Positions 28,340 to 39,729 are shown, numbered from the stretch's first letter. The stretch is 64,000 nucleotides of DNA from Mesorhizobium sp. M4B.F.Ca.ET.058.02.1.1 (GCF_003952505.1 NZ_CP034450.1:3472001-3536000); one strand, 5' to 3'. Numbers and translations are program-made. The notes: generated by a model from the sequence alone, not told the origin.

Positions 28340-28373
28340 TCTAGCGTAGGCTCTCTCGGGGGCGCCCGCACAT

Positions 28374-29198
28374 ATGATCTCCATTTTGTTTCGCTTCATT
28401 CTCGCTTGCCTGCTCTTGCCCTGGATTTGGGCGACGGCAGACGCGCAGACCGCCAGCTTCCCGGAACTGAGCAGCGCCGTCCCTAGCCATCCGGACGTCA
28501 CCTATCTCGACCTTGCCAACTTGGTCGTCCCCGTTCTCGCCGGCACTTCGCCGATCAAGATCCGCCCCATCAGCGGTGACGCTGATGACGAGGCGCCGCC
28601 TTCGACCGGCAACCTGTCGAGCGCCGCCGTCCTCGATATCAAAGCCGGCGGCAAGGAACGGCTGACGATGCTGTTCGACCTCGGGCAAGCCTCCGACAGC
28701 GCCGAGGGTTTCGCTGTGCTGGCGCTCTACGACCTCGGCGGCAAGCCGGAATTGCTCGACGCGGTCAATGTCGCCACCGATCGAAGCACATTTTTTCGCG
28801 AACCGGCCAGGCTTTCGATCAGCGCCGGCGATGACGCCGTCGTCATCACCAGCACGCATTTCAATTCGAACCAGGGCTATGTCAGCACGTTGCTGCTCAT
28901 GGTCCGCAGCGACCGCTTCGAGCTGGTCGACACCATCAACACGTTCGATGAAAACTACTGCTACAAGCGGACGCAGGATCTTGCCTTCAAGACGCTCGCG
29001 GACGGCCGGCGCTATGCGGCGATCAAGGCGACGGTGACCGACGCCACGGTGCCGGGCGAAGACTGCGAAGACGAGCAGCCCAAGGCTTCGTCGCACAAGA
29101 TCTCTGTGACCTATCGCTGGAGCAAGAAGGCGTCGCGCTACGTGCCTAGTTCCAAGGCGTTCGAGCGTCTGTCAGCAGAGAACCAGAAACGCTTCTGA
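28374..29198 (+). CDS. Secreted protein of unknown function
   Basis: A 274-aa protein. A clear signal peptide (hydrophobic ILACLLLPWIWATADA) gives a cleavage near residue 24. The mature part has a conserved-looking LDLANLVVPVLAGTSPIKIR, and two Cys in ENYCYKRT and GEDCEDEQ that could form a disulfide. No known domain is recognised. It stands alone between the repeat element and the PEP-mutase-family gene. Confidence 0.7.
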   Translation: MISILFRFILACLLLPWIWATADAQTASFPELSSAVPSHPDVTYLDLANLVVPVLAGTSPIKIRPISGDADDEAPPSTGNLSSAAVLDIKAGGKERLTMLFDLGQASDSAEGFAVLALYDLGGKPELLDAVNVATDRSTFFREPARLSISAGDDAVVITSTHFNSNQGYVSTLLLMVRSDRFELVDTINTFDENYCYKRTQDLAFKTLADGRRYAAIKATVTDATVPGEDCEDEQPKASSHKISVTYRWSKKASRYVPSSKAFERLSAENQKRF

Positions 29199-29276
29199 GC
29201 CAGACGCATTCGTTTGCCCGGTTGAAATCGTCGCGTTAGACTCCGCTTCACAAGTCCACATATGAGGGAAGCATCC

Positions 29277-30080
29277 ATGGACAAGGGCAAGATCTTTCGC
29301 GACCTGCACGCCTCGACCTTCGTCATGCCCAATCCCTGGGATATCGGCACGACAAAGCTTCTCGCCTCCTTCGGATTCAAGGCGCTGGCGACGACCAGCG
29401 CCGGCTTTGCCTTTTCGCGCGGCCTGCCCGACGGCGCGGTGACGTTCGACGCGATGATCCATCACTGCCGCGAGGTGACGGCGGCGACCGCTCTTCCAGT
29501 TTCGGCCGATCTCGAACGTGGCAAGGGCGACAGCCCCGAACAGGCGGCAGAGACCGTTTTCGCGGCCGAGGCGGCCGGCCTTGCCGGCTGCTCGATTGAG
29601 GACCACACTGGCGATCGGGAGAAGCCGATCTATGATTTTTCCCACGCCGTAGAACGCGTCGCCGCCGCTGTCGAGGCGGCGCGGGCGCTGAAGCACGATT
29701 TCGTCTTCACCGCGCGGGCCGAGAATTTCCTGTGGGGCCGGTCCGATATCGATGACACGATCAAGCGGCTGCAGGCCTTCGAGCAGGCCGGAGCCGACGT
29801 GCTCTACGCGCCGGGCTTGAGCGACGTCGAGACGGTGCGGATCGTCTGCTCGTCGGTGACCAAGCCGGTCAACGTCATGGCGCGGCCGGGCTTCGCCGTC
29901 GCCGACCTCGCCCAGGCGGGTGTCAAGCGCATCTCGCTCGGGCCCTGGCTGACCAATTTCGCCTTCGGCATGCTGGAGACCGCGGCGCGCGAGATCCAGC
30001 AGGACGGCACCTTCGGCTTCACCCGCGCCGCCATGCCGTTCGGCAAGCTGCAAGCGCTGTTCGGCAAGAACGGCGACTGA
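29277..30080 (+). CDS. Isocitrate lyase/PEP mutase family enzyme
   Basis: A 267-aa alpha/beta-barrel of the PEP mutase/isocitrate lyase superfamily: VMPNPWDIGTTKLLASFGFKA at the start, PVSADLERG in the Mg-binding region, GCSIEDHTG, ARAENFL, and KPVNVMARPG later. These C-C or P-C lyases act on 2-oxo acids or malate derivatives. The typical KKCGH loop of methylisocitrate lyases is not seen, so the substrate is open. ATG 29277 has AGGGA seven bases upstream. Confidence 0.85.
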   Translation: MDKGKIFRDLHASTFVMPNPWDIGTTKLLASFGFKALATTSAGFAFSRGLPDGAVTFDAMIHHCREVTAATALPVSADLERGKGDSPEQAAETVFAAEAAGLAGCSIEDHTGDREKPIYDFSHAVERVAAAVEAARALKHDFVFTARAENFLWGRSDIDDTIKRLQAFEQAGADVLYAPGLSDVETVRIVCSSVTKPVNVMARPGFAVADLAQAGVKRISLGPWLTNFAFGMLETAAREIQQDGTFGFTRAAMPFGKLQALFGKNGD

Positions 30081-30089
30081 CCGAAAAGG

Positions 30090-30785
30090 TCATTCTGGCC
30101 GGCGCGCTGACACCGCCTTGTGCAGATGCACCATCATGGCGGCGGTGAAGAGCGGCGTCAGCAGGTTGACGACCGGAACGGCCAGGAAAGCGGCGATGAC
30201 CAGCCCGGCCAGGAACACGGTGCCGGCATACTTCCGGCGCAAGGCCTTAGCTTCGGCCTCCGGGCGGAAGCGCATGGCGGCGAATTCGAAGAACTCGCGC
30301 CCGAGCAGATAGCCATTGACGATGAAGAAGGCGGCGATGTTGATGCCCGGCACCAGGAGCAGCAGCAGGGCGATGATGTTGCCGAGAACAACGACGCCAA
30401 AGAATTTTATCGCCAGCACCAGCGAGTGCAGCGCCGGCACGGGACGGCCGGGCGGGTCGTCCGGATAATCGGTGCGCTCGACCACTTCGGCGACGTCGTC
30501 GAGGAACAGGCCGGCGATGATCGCCGTCACCGGCGCGACAACCAGCGCCATCCCCATCGCCAGGACGATGCCGGCGACAATGGCGCCCAGCCATCCGGCC
30601 CAGGACGGCAGCCCAGGCAGAAGCGTCTGCAGCCACGGCCAGGCCAGCCATCCGAGCAGGCTCTCGATGCCGAACCAAAAGGCCACCAGCGCCAGCAGGG
30701 TCAGCCCCAGCGTCTTCAGGAAGACGGAACGGAATTCGGGCGAGAACAGCCGGCTGGCAGCGGCGCGGGCGGCGTCGAGGATCAC
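30090..30785 (-). CDS. EI24/CysZ-family membrane protein
   Basis: A 231-aa protein with four or more hydrophobic segments, opening AASRLFSPEFRSVFLKTLGLT and containing NGYLLGREFFEFAAMRF, the hallmark of the EI24 (CysZ) family of sulfate transporters. The start is GTG with GGAG upstream. It is convergent with the PEP-mutase-family gene. A sulfate role is inferred from family only. Confidence 0.83.
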   Translation of the reverse strand: MILDAARAAASRLFSPEFRSVFLKTLGLTLLALVAFWFGIESLLGWLAWPWLQTLLPGLPSWAGWLGAIVAGIVLAMGMALVVAPVTAIIAGLFLDDVAEVVERTDYPDDPPGRPVPALHSLVLAIKFFGVVVLGNIIALLLLLVPGINIAAFFIVNGYLLGREFFEFAAMRFRPEAEAKALRRKYAGTVFLAGLVIAAFLAVPVVNLLTPLFTAAMMVHLHKAVSARRPE

Positions 30786-30849
30786 GGCGTCTCCAACCCC
30801 TCATTGACTAAGACGCTTCCGAGATAGGCACCCTTGTCGAGCAGCGCAA

Positions 30850-31752
30850 CTATTGCGCAAGTTTCGTCTGCCGGGCGGGGATGGTCATCGCCGCGACGCC
30901 GACAACGACGAAACCCATGCCGAGCCAGGCCGTCGGACCGAGGCTCTCGCCAAGGAAGAGAGCGCCGATGCCGACGCCTATCGGCACGCGCAGATAGGCC
31001 TGCGATGTGGTGCCGACCGAGCCCAGCGTGTGGATAAGGCGGAAGAAGATCGAGAAGGCGAGCGCGGTCGAGAAGACTGAAAGTCCGATCAGGGCGAGGA
31101 TCGACGCGGTCGATGGCGAGAGCGTCCAGGGCCGGTCGAAAACAAGGCTCAACGGAATCAGGATCGCCGCGCCGCAGATCATCGAGCCGGCGGCCGGCAG
31201 CATTGGGTCAAGCCCTCTGAAGTTGCGCCCGAAAATGGCCGCGCCCGCATAGCTGACGGTAGCGGCGACGACGGCAAGCTGCGCCCACAGCTGATGGCCG
31301 AGACCGCCGAGCGCCTCCGTGCCGACGATGAGGCAGATGCCAGCGATGCCAGCGCCGACACCGACCAGCTTGCGCAGCGTCACCGGCTCGTGGCGGGTGA
31401 TCAGCGCGGTCAGGAGGAAGGTGAAGATCGGCGAGGTGGCGTTGAGGATGGTGGCGAGGCCGGCATCAATGGAGCGCTCGGCGGCGGCGATCAGGGTGAA
31501 GGGCACGACGCTGTTCAGGCAGGCCTGGAAGGCGAAGCGACGCCAGGTTGCGGCGTCCCTCGGCATGGCGAGGCCGCGCCAGCGGATGATCGCCAGCAGG
31601 ATGGCGCCGGCGATCAGGGTGCGGGCGGCGATGAAGGTCACCGGCGGGATCGTCTCGACGCCAACCTTGATGAAGGTATAGGACGCGCCCCATAGCAGCG
31701 CCAGCACGGCAAGCAGCGACAGTTCGGTGGTCATGTCGGTCTTTGCGGGCAT
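30850..31752 (-). CDS. EamA/DMT-superfamily transporter
   Basis: A 300-aa protein with ten hydrophobic segments in two EamA repeats (LLWGASYTFIKVGVETIPPVTFIAARTL and the second after ~150). The end, LGMGFVVVGVAAMTI, is the last helix. It is a second, unrelated-looking EamA protein besides the one at 5184-6107. The substrate is unknown. Confidence 0.87.
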   Translation of the reverse strand: MPAKTDMTTELSLLAVLALLWGASYTFIKVGVETIPPVTFIAARTLIAGAILLAIIRWRGLAMPRDAATWRRFAFQACLNSVVPFTLIAAAERSIDAGLATILNATSPIFTFLLTALITRHEPVTLRKLVGVGAGIAGICLIVGTEALGGLGHQLWAQLAVVAATVSYAGAAIFGRNFRGLDPMLPAAGSMICGAAILIPLSLVFDRPWTLSPSTASILALIGLSVFSTALAFSIFFRLIHTLGSVGTTSQAYLRVPIGVGIGALFLGESLGPTAWLGMGFVVVGVAAMTIPARQTKLAQ

Positions 31753-32028
31753 TGCTGGTTCGTGCTCTCAGAAACTTCGCTCGGATCGCTTCTAGCCGAC
31801 GGCCAGGCGGAAATGTTTCGATCCGGATGCAACCATAGCCGTCATCATCACGGCCGATATGGTCCAGTTTTATGCGATGGCTGCAACAGCCGGCAAATAG
31901 GCGCGGCCATTGACCGGCATGGCGGAACCCAATGCCGATTTTCGGGGTAGGCAAAAGGGCGGCAACTCGCTAGACCCGCGCCCGGCCGGCGTGGCAGAAA
32001 GCCGGCAGGTTCCAAGGCGGAGAGATTG

Positions 32029-33021
32029 ATGCCGGATTATGACGTGCTTTGCATCGGCAATGCCATTGTCGACATCATCGCCCAGTGCGACGAGGCCTTC
32101 CTCGAGACCAACGGCATCATCAAGGGCGCGATGAACCTGATCGACACCAGGCGCGCCGAACTGCTCTACAGCCGCATGGGCCCGGCGATCGAGGCCTCCG
32201 GCGGCAGCGCCGGCAACACGGCGGCTGGCGTTGCGAGCTTCGGCGGCCGCGCCGCCTTCTTTGGCAAGGTCTCCAACGACCCGCTCGGCGAAATCTACAC
32301 CCACGACATCCAGGCCCAGGGCGTCGCGTTCGACACCAAGCCGCTCCAGGGCCAGCCGCCGACGGCGCGATCGATGATCTTCGTCACGCCGGACGGCGAG
32401 CGCTCGATGAACACCTATCTCGGCGCCTGCGTCGAGCTTGGCCCGGAAGATGTCGAGGCCGACAAGGCCTCCGGCGCCGCGGTCACCTATTTCGAGGGCT
32501 ATCTGTGGGACCCGCCGCGCGCCAAGGAAGCGATCCGGCAGACGGCAAGACTGGCGCATGCCGCCGGGCGCGAAGTGTCGATGACATTGTCGGATTCCTT
32601 CTGCGTCGACCGCTACCGCGACGAGTTCCTCGACCTGATGCGCTCGGGCACCGTCGACATCGTCTTCGCCAACAGCCACGAGATCAAGTCGCTCTACCAG
32701 ACCTCGTCCTTCGAGGACGCGCTGGAAGCGATCCGCAAGGATTGCAAGATCGCCGCCGTCACCCGCTCCGAAAAGGGCTCGGTCATCGTGCGTGGCGACG
32801 AGACCGTCACCATCAATGCGACGACGATCCGCGAACTGGTCGACACCACCGGCGCCGGCGACCTCTATGCCGCCGGCTTCCTCTACGGCTACACCGCAGG
32901 ACGCAGCCTCAAGGAATGCGGCGACCTCGGCTCGCTGGCGGCCGGGCTGGTGATCCAACAGATCGGGCCGCGCCCAAGGCAGAATTTGCGCAGCGCGGCC
33001 CAATTGGCGGGGCTGCTTTAG
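32029..33021 (+). CDS. Adenosine kinase (PfkB family)
   Basis: A 330-aa ribokinase-fold enzyme predicted to phosphorylate adenosine to AMP. The substrate motif SGGSAGNTAAGVASFGG lies near residue 60; the ATP site D272-T-T-G-A-G-D278 carries the catalytic Asp. The N-terminus YDVLCIGNAIVDII matches bacterial adenosine kinases. ATG 32029 follows GGAGAG; TTG 32026 is an alternative. Adenosine could come from S-adenosylhomocysteine turnover. Confidence 0.9.
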   Translation: MPDYDVLCIGNAIVDIIAQCDEAFLETNGIIKGAMNLIDTRRAELLYSRMGPAIEASGGSAGNTAAGVASFGGRAAFFGKVSNDPLGEIYTHDIQAQGVAFDTKPLQGQPPTARSMIFVTPDGERSMNTYLGACVELGPEDVEADKASGAAVTYFEGYLWDPPRAKEAIRQTARLAHAAGREVSMTLSDSFCVDRYRDEFLDLMRSGTVDIVFANSHEIKSLYQTSSFEDALEAIRKDCKIAAVTRSEKGSVIVRGDETVTINATTIRELVDTTGAGDLYAAGFLYGYTAGRSLKECGDLGSLAAGLVIQQIGPRPRQNLRSAAQLAGLL

Positions 33022-33246
33022 CCTTCATTGCATTGGGCGCGTCGAACGACGCCAACTGTCGCGCGCCTGTCATAGAGCGCACCTACACGCAAACCGAGGC
33101 GTCCCGCGACTGACATTTCGGGATGTCCAGTTGGGGTGCAAAAAAATGCAAGACAGCAACCTGTCGGGTCGCTGTGTTTGTCGTTGCTGCCATTTTTGCT
33201 TCCTGCTGTAGCCATTTCAATCGGCCGCAGCTGGGGAGGAGAGCGC

Positions 33247-33270
33247 GTGGCCCGCAAGACAGACACATGA
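33247..33270 (+). CDS. Possible 7-codon leader ORF coupled to the next gene
   Basis: GTG 33247 has a strong GGGGAGGAG site and encodes MARKTDT before TGA at 33268-33270, which overlaps the next ATG (33267) as ATGA. The downstream gene has no good site of its own, so this leader could drive its translation. It could instead be the old start of that gene, lost by frameshift. Confidence 0.35.
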   Translation: MARKTDT

Positions 33271-34028
33271 CCAGATTTCAAAATCCGACGGATGGGACAT
33301 CGCAGGATGCCTTGGCGGGCCTCGTCGCCGAGGCGGTGCAGCAGGCACTGGCCCAGCACGGCGTGCTCCTCGATCCGCAAGCGCTGGCTTCAGCCAGCGC
33401 CATCGCCGGCGGTTTCGCCGCCGCCTTTCCCTTCCTGCCGCAAACACAGCGGCTCGCGATCGGCTCCCTCAAAGGCGATTGGACCGCGCTTGCTTCCGCG
33501 TTCTTCAGCATGACCGCCAACAAGGCCGCGCGTGGCGGCACGGCAGACGCCGGCCGTAGCACGGCAGACGCCGGTGGGGCGGATGAGCACCCGGTGCCGC
33601 CATCCGCGACCGGGAAGCCCCCGTCGCCGCGCGAGCGCCAGCGAACCAACGATCTACAATCCGTGCTGATCGAGGATTGGGCGGGCGAAGTCGCAGGATC
33701 GACCTATCTGGAAGAGAATTTCCGCATACCGCGCTCGACCCTGCATCGCTGGCAACGGCGAAACGAGGTCATTGCCTTGCGCAAGGGTGGCCGCAAGCAT
33801 GTCTTTCCGCTGGCCCAGTTCGTCGACGGCAGGCCGGCCGCGGGGATCAGAGAGCTGCTGGCGGTGATCGCCAATCCGAGGCTGGCCTGGTTCTGGCTGA
33901 CCCGCCCTTCGCCCGATCTCGATGGTCGCACTCCCCTTGAAATGCTCAAGCACGACAGGGTGCGCGAAGTCATGCTGGCCGCACGCGACTTTTCGCCGAC
34001 CAGCAATCCCAACGGCTCGCGAGTTTGA
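33267..34028 (+). CDS. Helix-turn-helix protein with ParS/MbcA-like C-terminal domain (orphan antitoxin-like)
   Basis: About 253 aa. Residues ~145-200 look like a DNA-binding helix-turn-helix (ENFRIPRSTLHRWQRRNEV). The C-terminus, LAWFWLTRPSPDLDGRTPLEMLKHDRVREVMLAAR, resembles the toxin-binding domain of Xre/ParS/MbcA antitoxins, whose consensus is a hydrophobic patch followed by L.GRTPLE.L. No RES-type toxin lies beside it. It has no strong ribosome site (see 33247). The frame to 33123 is probably not used. Confidence 0.6.
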   Translation: MTRFQNPTDGTSQDALAGLVAEAVQQALAQHGVLLDPQALASASAIAGGFAAAFPFLPQTQRLAIGSLKGDWTALASAFFSMTANKAARGGTADAGRSTADAGGADEHPVPPSATGKPPSPRERQRTNDLQSVLIEDWAGEVAGSTYLEENFRIPRSTLHRWQRRNEVIALRKGGRKHVFPLAQFVDGRPAAGIRELLAVIANPRLAWFWLTRPSPDLDGRTPLEMLKHDRVREVMLAARDFSPTSNPNGSRV

Positions 34029-34404
34029 TTTTTTTCTTTCAAATCAATTAGTTAAACGGCGGTTGCCGCGTCATTAACTAGTCGGCTAATGGTATTTCAT
34101 GGAACAGTCCTCGTTGGATGTATCCCAGGTTGTGTAAATCTATAGTTACGTTTCGTTTGTACAACTTGTGCCATTTGTGCCAATTTCGACAATATATTCG
34201 TGGTATTTACGCAACAATACTTTTCCAAGATTCCAAAAGCCGCTTTTATGACACAATCTCTGTTGAACCGCGCTGCGACATGGGTCATGTGGAGCGCGAA
34301 GAAGCGGCGCGATGCGCGTCTTTTTCAACCGTGGGGACAGGGGGCGGCAACGCTGCCTTTCAAGAGATCAAACCCGTTTTAACTTTTGACTGGAGATTCA
34401 GAAA
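34029..34404. promoter_or_regulatory. Porin upstream region, AT-rich, 376 bp
   Basis: No gene is recognised. It is visibly AT-richer than its surroundings. It holds the palindrome TTGTACAA at 34157-34164 and, one base on, two near-identical tandem 9-mers at 34165-34173 and 34174-34182 (CTTGTGCCA, TTTGTGCCA). A long 5' leader before the porin ATG at 34405 is likely. The exact promoter cannot be fixed. Confidence 0.4.
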
Positions 34405-35547
34405 ATGAACATCAAGAGCCTTCTTCTCGGCTCAGCTGCGGCCCTGATCGCAGTTTCCGGTGCGCGCGCCGCCGACGCCGTTGTCGTCGCCGAGCCGGAA
34501 CCGGCTGAATACGTCAAGATCTGCGACGTGTACGGCTCGGGCTACTTCTACATCCCCGGCACCGAAACCTGCCTGCGCATCGGCGGCTATGTCCGTTACG
34601 ACATCGGCTTTGGCGACGTCGGCTCGTTCGACGGTGCGTCGTCAGTCGACCACCAGGATGGCGACGAGCAGGACACCTGGAAGAAGAATGCCCGCTTCAC
34701 CTTCAAGACCTGGACCGGCCAGGAAACCGAGCTCGGCACCTTGAAGACCTACACCGAAATGCGCTTCAACTTCGGCAACAGCAACGGCTATGGCACCCTC
34801 GCCTCCGGCAATCCCGCCGTCGACAAGGGCGTCTCGGTGAAGTTCGCCTCGATCCAGCTCGGTGGTCTGCGCGTCGGTAAGGACGAATCGGCGTTCGATT
34901 CGTTCATCGGCTACGCCGGCAACGTCATCCAGGATACGCTGGTTCCGTACGGCGATTTCGACACCAACGTCGTCCAGTACTACTTCGACGCCGGCAACGG
35001 CTTCTCGGCCGTGGTCTCTCTCGAAGAGGGCTCTGGCGTCGTCGGCACGATCGACAGCTATGTTCCGCATGTCGTCGGTGGCGTGAAGTACACGCAGGGC
35101 TGGGGCGCCATCACCGGCGTCGTCGCCTATGACAGCAACTACGAGGAAGTGGCCGGCAAGGTTCGTCTCGACGTCAAGCCGATGGACAACCTGTCGCTGT
35201 TCATCATGGGCGGCTACGGCACCGACGACAACCTCAACGATGACGCAGGCAACGTCATCGACGCGCATGGTCGCGGCTTCTACAAGCAGTGGAGCGGCAA
35301 CTGGGCGATCTGGGGCGGCGGTACCTACACCATCAACGAGAAGACCTCGTTCAACGCCCAGCTCTCCTACGACGAAGGCAAGAACTTCGGCGTCGCGGCG
35401 AACATTGCCTATGAAATCGTCAAGGGCCTCAAGGTCACGGCCGAAGTCGACTATCTGCATGTCGGCGAAGATACCGTCACCAACTGGACCAAAGCCGACA
35501 AGGAAAACAGCATCGGCGGCATCCTCCGCTTCCAGCGCTCGTTCTGA
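34405..35547 (+). CDS. Outer-membrane porin (RopA/Omp2-like)
   Basis: A 380-aa alphaproteobacterial porin. Residues 1-22 are the signal peptide (ending SGARA). The mature N-terminus, followed by EYVKICDVYGSGYFYIPGTETCLRIGGYVRYDIG, is the family signature, including the two Cys. It ends in the aromatic residue Phe typical of outer-membrane barrels (LRFQRSF). It has a good terminator at once downstream. Expected abundant and constitutive. Confidence 0.94.
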   Translation: MNIKSLLLGSAAALIAVSGARAADAVVVAEPEPAEYVKICDVYGSGYFYIPGTETCLRIGGYVRYDIGFGDVGSFDGASSVDHQDGDEQDTWKKNARFTFKTWTGQETELGTLKTYTEMRFNFGNSNGYGTLASGNPAVDKGVSVKFASIQLGGLRVGKDESAFDSFIGYAGNVIQDTLVPYGDFDTNVVQYYFDAGNGFSAVVSLEEGSGVVGTIDSYVPHVVGGVKYTQGWGAITGVVAYDSNYEEVAGKVRLDVKPMDNLSLFIMGGYGTDDNLNDDAGNVIDAHGRGFYKQWSGNWAIWGGGTYTINEKTSFNAQLSYDEGKNFGVAANIAYEIVKGLKVTAEVDYLHVGEDTVTNWTKADKENSIGGILRFQRSF

Positions 35548-35569
35548 CCGGTTCTACAATCTTTGCAAG

Positions 35570-35604
35570 AAGGGCCCGCAGCACGTCGCTGCGGGCCTTT
35601 GTCT
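35570..35604 (+). terminator. Porin transcription terminator
   Basis: A 10-bp GC-rich stem, 35573-35582 with 35588-35597, has a 5-nt loop and is followed by TTTGTCTTTT. It lies 22 bp after the porin stop. This is a classic Rho-independent terminator. Confidence 0.9.
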
Positions 35605-35607
35605 TTT

Positions 35608-35805
35608 CAGCTCAACCCCCGCCTGTCTAAGTGCCGAACAGACCCGCTCGCGCAGACCGTCCGGGACCTGGCCCACGACCGCGTCGAACGAGGCGACCGT
35701 CAGACCCTGGTCGATGCGCGTTGCTTCGGCGATGACGGCCCTGGCTTCCTCCGGGCGTCCGAACGCGGCGAGAGCGGCGGCCAGCCCCAACCTCGACCAG
35801 GTCTG
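35608..35805 (-). pseudogene. C-terminal remnant of a TPR (adenylate-cyclase-like) protein
   Basis: The reverse strand encodes 66 residues starting QTWSRLGLAAALAAFGRPEE and ending RVCSALRQAGVEL, which closely resembles the last TPR repeat of cyclase/CadC-type TPR proteins in rhizobia. No upstream part exists; the match stops abruptly at 35805, where a different gene fragment on the other strand begins. The frame runs on into the porin terminator. Confidence 0.55.
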
Positions 35806-35807
35806 CA

Positions 35808-35981
35808 ATGGCCATTGGCGGCCACCACCATGGCCACCACAAGCACCACGCCTGGGGCTGGGGCGGGGTGACCATCGTGGCGTCCGACCATGGCGGCTGC
35901 GGCTATGAATTCTGGAAGTGGAAGGTGACCGGCTGGCGCTTCTGGAAGCGTGCCTTTCTCGCCTGCCGCGACTGGGAGTAG
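35808..35981 (+). pseudogene. C-terminal remnant of a His-rich small secreted protein
   Basis: The open frame of 57 residues begins MAIGGHHHGHHKHHAWGWGG and ends with a Cys- and Trp-rich tail (CGYEFWKWKVTGWRFWKRAF), as in rhizobial small His-rich proteins, which normally have a signal peptide. Here the N-terminus is missing. Directly abuts the TPR remnant on the other strand. An independent short gene is possible. Confidence 0.45.
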
Positions 35982-36076
35982 GGTGTCGCCACGCCTTCAA
36001 ATGCCTTGCCTTCCCCTCGCCTCGCGGGGGGAAGGTTGCGGCCGATCCTGCTCGATGGATGCCGCGCCCGTCGGAG
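35982..36076. other. Gap between fragment and cyclase gene
   Basis: No gene is recognised. A short palindromic stretch around 36009-36033 (CTTCCCC...GGGGGGAAG) looks like one half of the palindromic repeats found at 59168 and 62618. Confidence 0.3.
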
Positions 36077-37177
36077 CTAGGCGATGCGGCGCTGGCGGCG
36101 TGACGACTGGCCGCCGCCGGCCCCGGGCTGCTCCAGCGCCAATTGGTCGGAAGTGACCAGCCGGCCACGGCCTTCCTTCTTGCCGACATACATATGCCGG
36201 TCGGCGAGCGCGACCAGCGCATCGGGATCAGCGGCTTCCGTCGGATAGATCGCGACACCGACGGTGCAGCCGACCTGGATGTCGCCGTTCGGGGCCGGAA
36301 CCTTGATGCGCAGCCGCTCCAGCACGCGCTCCGCCACGCGCACCGCCTTCTCCCTGGCCTGGTCAGGCTTGCCCGAGAACAGGAAGGCGAACTCGTCGCC
36401 GCCGAGCCGCGCGACGAAGTCGGCGCTGCGCAGGATCGCGCGCAGCTTGTCCGACACGCGCTGCAACAGCGCATCGCCGGCCTCGTGGCCAAGCGTGTCG
36501 TTGACCTCCTTGAAGCGGTCAAGGTCGATGAACAGCAGGCCCGCCGCATCGCCGGTTGCGGCGCAGCGGCCGATCACCGATTTGAGCTCGTTGTGGAAGG
36601 CGCGCCGGTTGGGCAGGTCGGTCAGGAGATCGTGGTTGGCCGAATGGTCGCTCTGCTGCTTGGCCAGCTCGATCTCGCGCTTTTGCGCCGACAGTTCCTC
36701 GTTGGCGGCCTTGAGGTCGAGCAGCAGCTGCGCGTTGAGGTCCTCGACGACCTTGCGGTCGCTGATGTCGACGACGAACCCCTCGAGGAATTCGAGCCCG
36801 CCGGCCTCGTCCCAGACACCGCCGCCGATCTCGCGGACCCAGAGCGGCTCGCCGACCCTCGGCACGATGCGGTAGTCGACATTCCAGTTGCAGCGCGCCT
36901 CGAGCGCGGCGTCGACGGCAGCATAGACCGAAGCGAGATCGTCAGGATGGATGGCCGAAACGTAGTCGCGCACCGCATTGTGGATGAAATCGCTCGGCCG
37001 ATAGCCGCTGACAGTGAGGATGCCGTCGCTGATGTAGAGCATCGTATAGGACTGGTCGTTGCGGCAGCGGTAGAGATAGCCGTCCATGCGACCGGTGATG
37101 CTGAGCAGCGCGTCCAGCCGCTCGTCGTGGTGGCCCCCCTGGCCGACCGCGGATGCAGAAACCCCGTCATGCTTCAT
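36077..37177 (-). CDS. PAS-domain diguanylate cyclase (GGDEF)
   Basis: A 366-aa protein. Residues ~25-145 form a PAS/PAC sensor (YTMLYISDGILTVSGYRP, VPRVGEPLWVREIGG, GFVVDISDRKVVED), a coiled linker follows, and then the GGDEF domain (NHDLLTDLPNRRAF, FIDLDRFKEVNDTLGHEAGD, LGGDEFAFLF). The allosteric I-site RSAD lies five residues before GGDEF, so c-di-GMP product inhibition is expected. No EAL domain or membrane helix is present. The sensed ligand is unknown. Confidence 0.93.
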   Translation of the reverse strand: MKHDGVSASAVGQGGHHDERLDALLSITGRMDGYLYRCRNDQSYTMLYISDGILTVSGYRPSDFIHNAVRDYVSAIHPDDLASVYAAVDAALEARCNWNVDYRIVPRVGEPLWVREIGGGVWDEAGGLEFLEGFVVDISDRKVVEDLNAQLLLDLKAANEELSAQKREIELAKQQSDHSANHDLLTDLPNRRAFHNELKSVIGRCAATGDAAGLLFIDLDRFKEVNDTLGHEAGDALLQRVSDKLRAILRSADFVARLGGDEFAFLFSGKPDQAREKAVRVAERVLERLRIKVPAPNGDIQVGCTVGVAIYPTEAADPDALVALADRHMYVGKKEGRGRLVTSDQLALEQPGAGGGQSSRRQRRIA

Positions 37178-37303
37178 GGCCGCACCCCCAAGTTAGCGGT
37201 CTGAGCGCGCCGTAGATGCCGTTACGGCAAGTCGGCAAGAGGTCTTCAATATCAGCTGAGTATTATCAATCTGTTATGGGAGGCGCCCTACGCGCACCGC
37301 TTC

Positions 37304-39583
<2,280 letters not shown>

Positions 39584-39729
39584 GGTCCTCTTGATTCCCT
39601 CACCAGTGCGGCACCCTTGAGCTGGACGCCATATTTTTTGTGAGCTTCCGGCTTAAGGCCACACGCCGTCGCTGTAAACCGCCAAGCGACGTGCAAACGC
39701 TGTTCCTGGGCCGGGCGCGATGCCGCCGT

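Noticed and set aside
36009..36033. A further copy of the palindromic repeats
   Set aside because: It has one short G/C-rich dyad only and lacks the second arm, too little to assign.
35806..36549. The upstream two-thirds of the minus-strand frame 35554-36549
   Set aside because: It overlaps the GGDEF gene in another frame and is low-complexity; only the last 66 residues before the porin terminator look like real protein.
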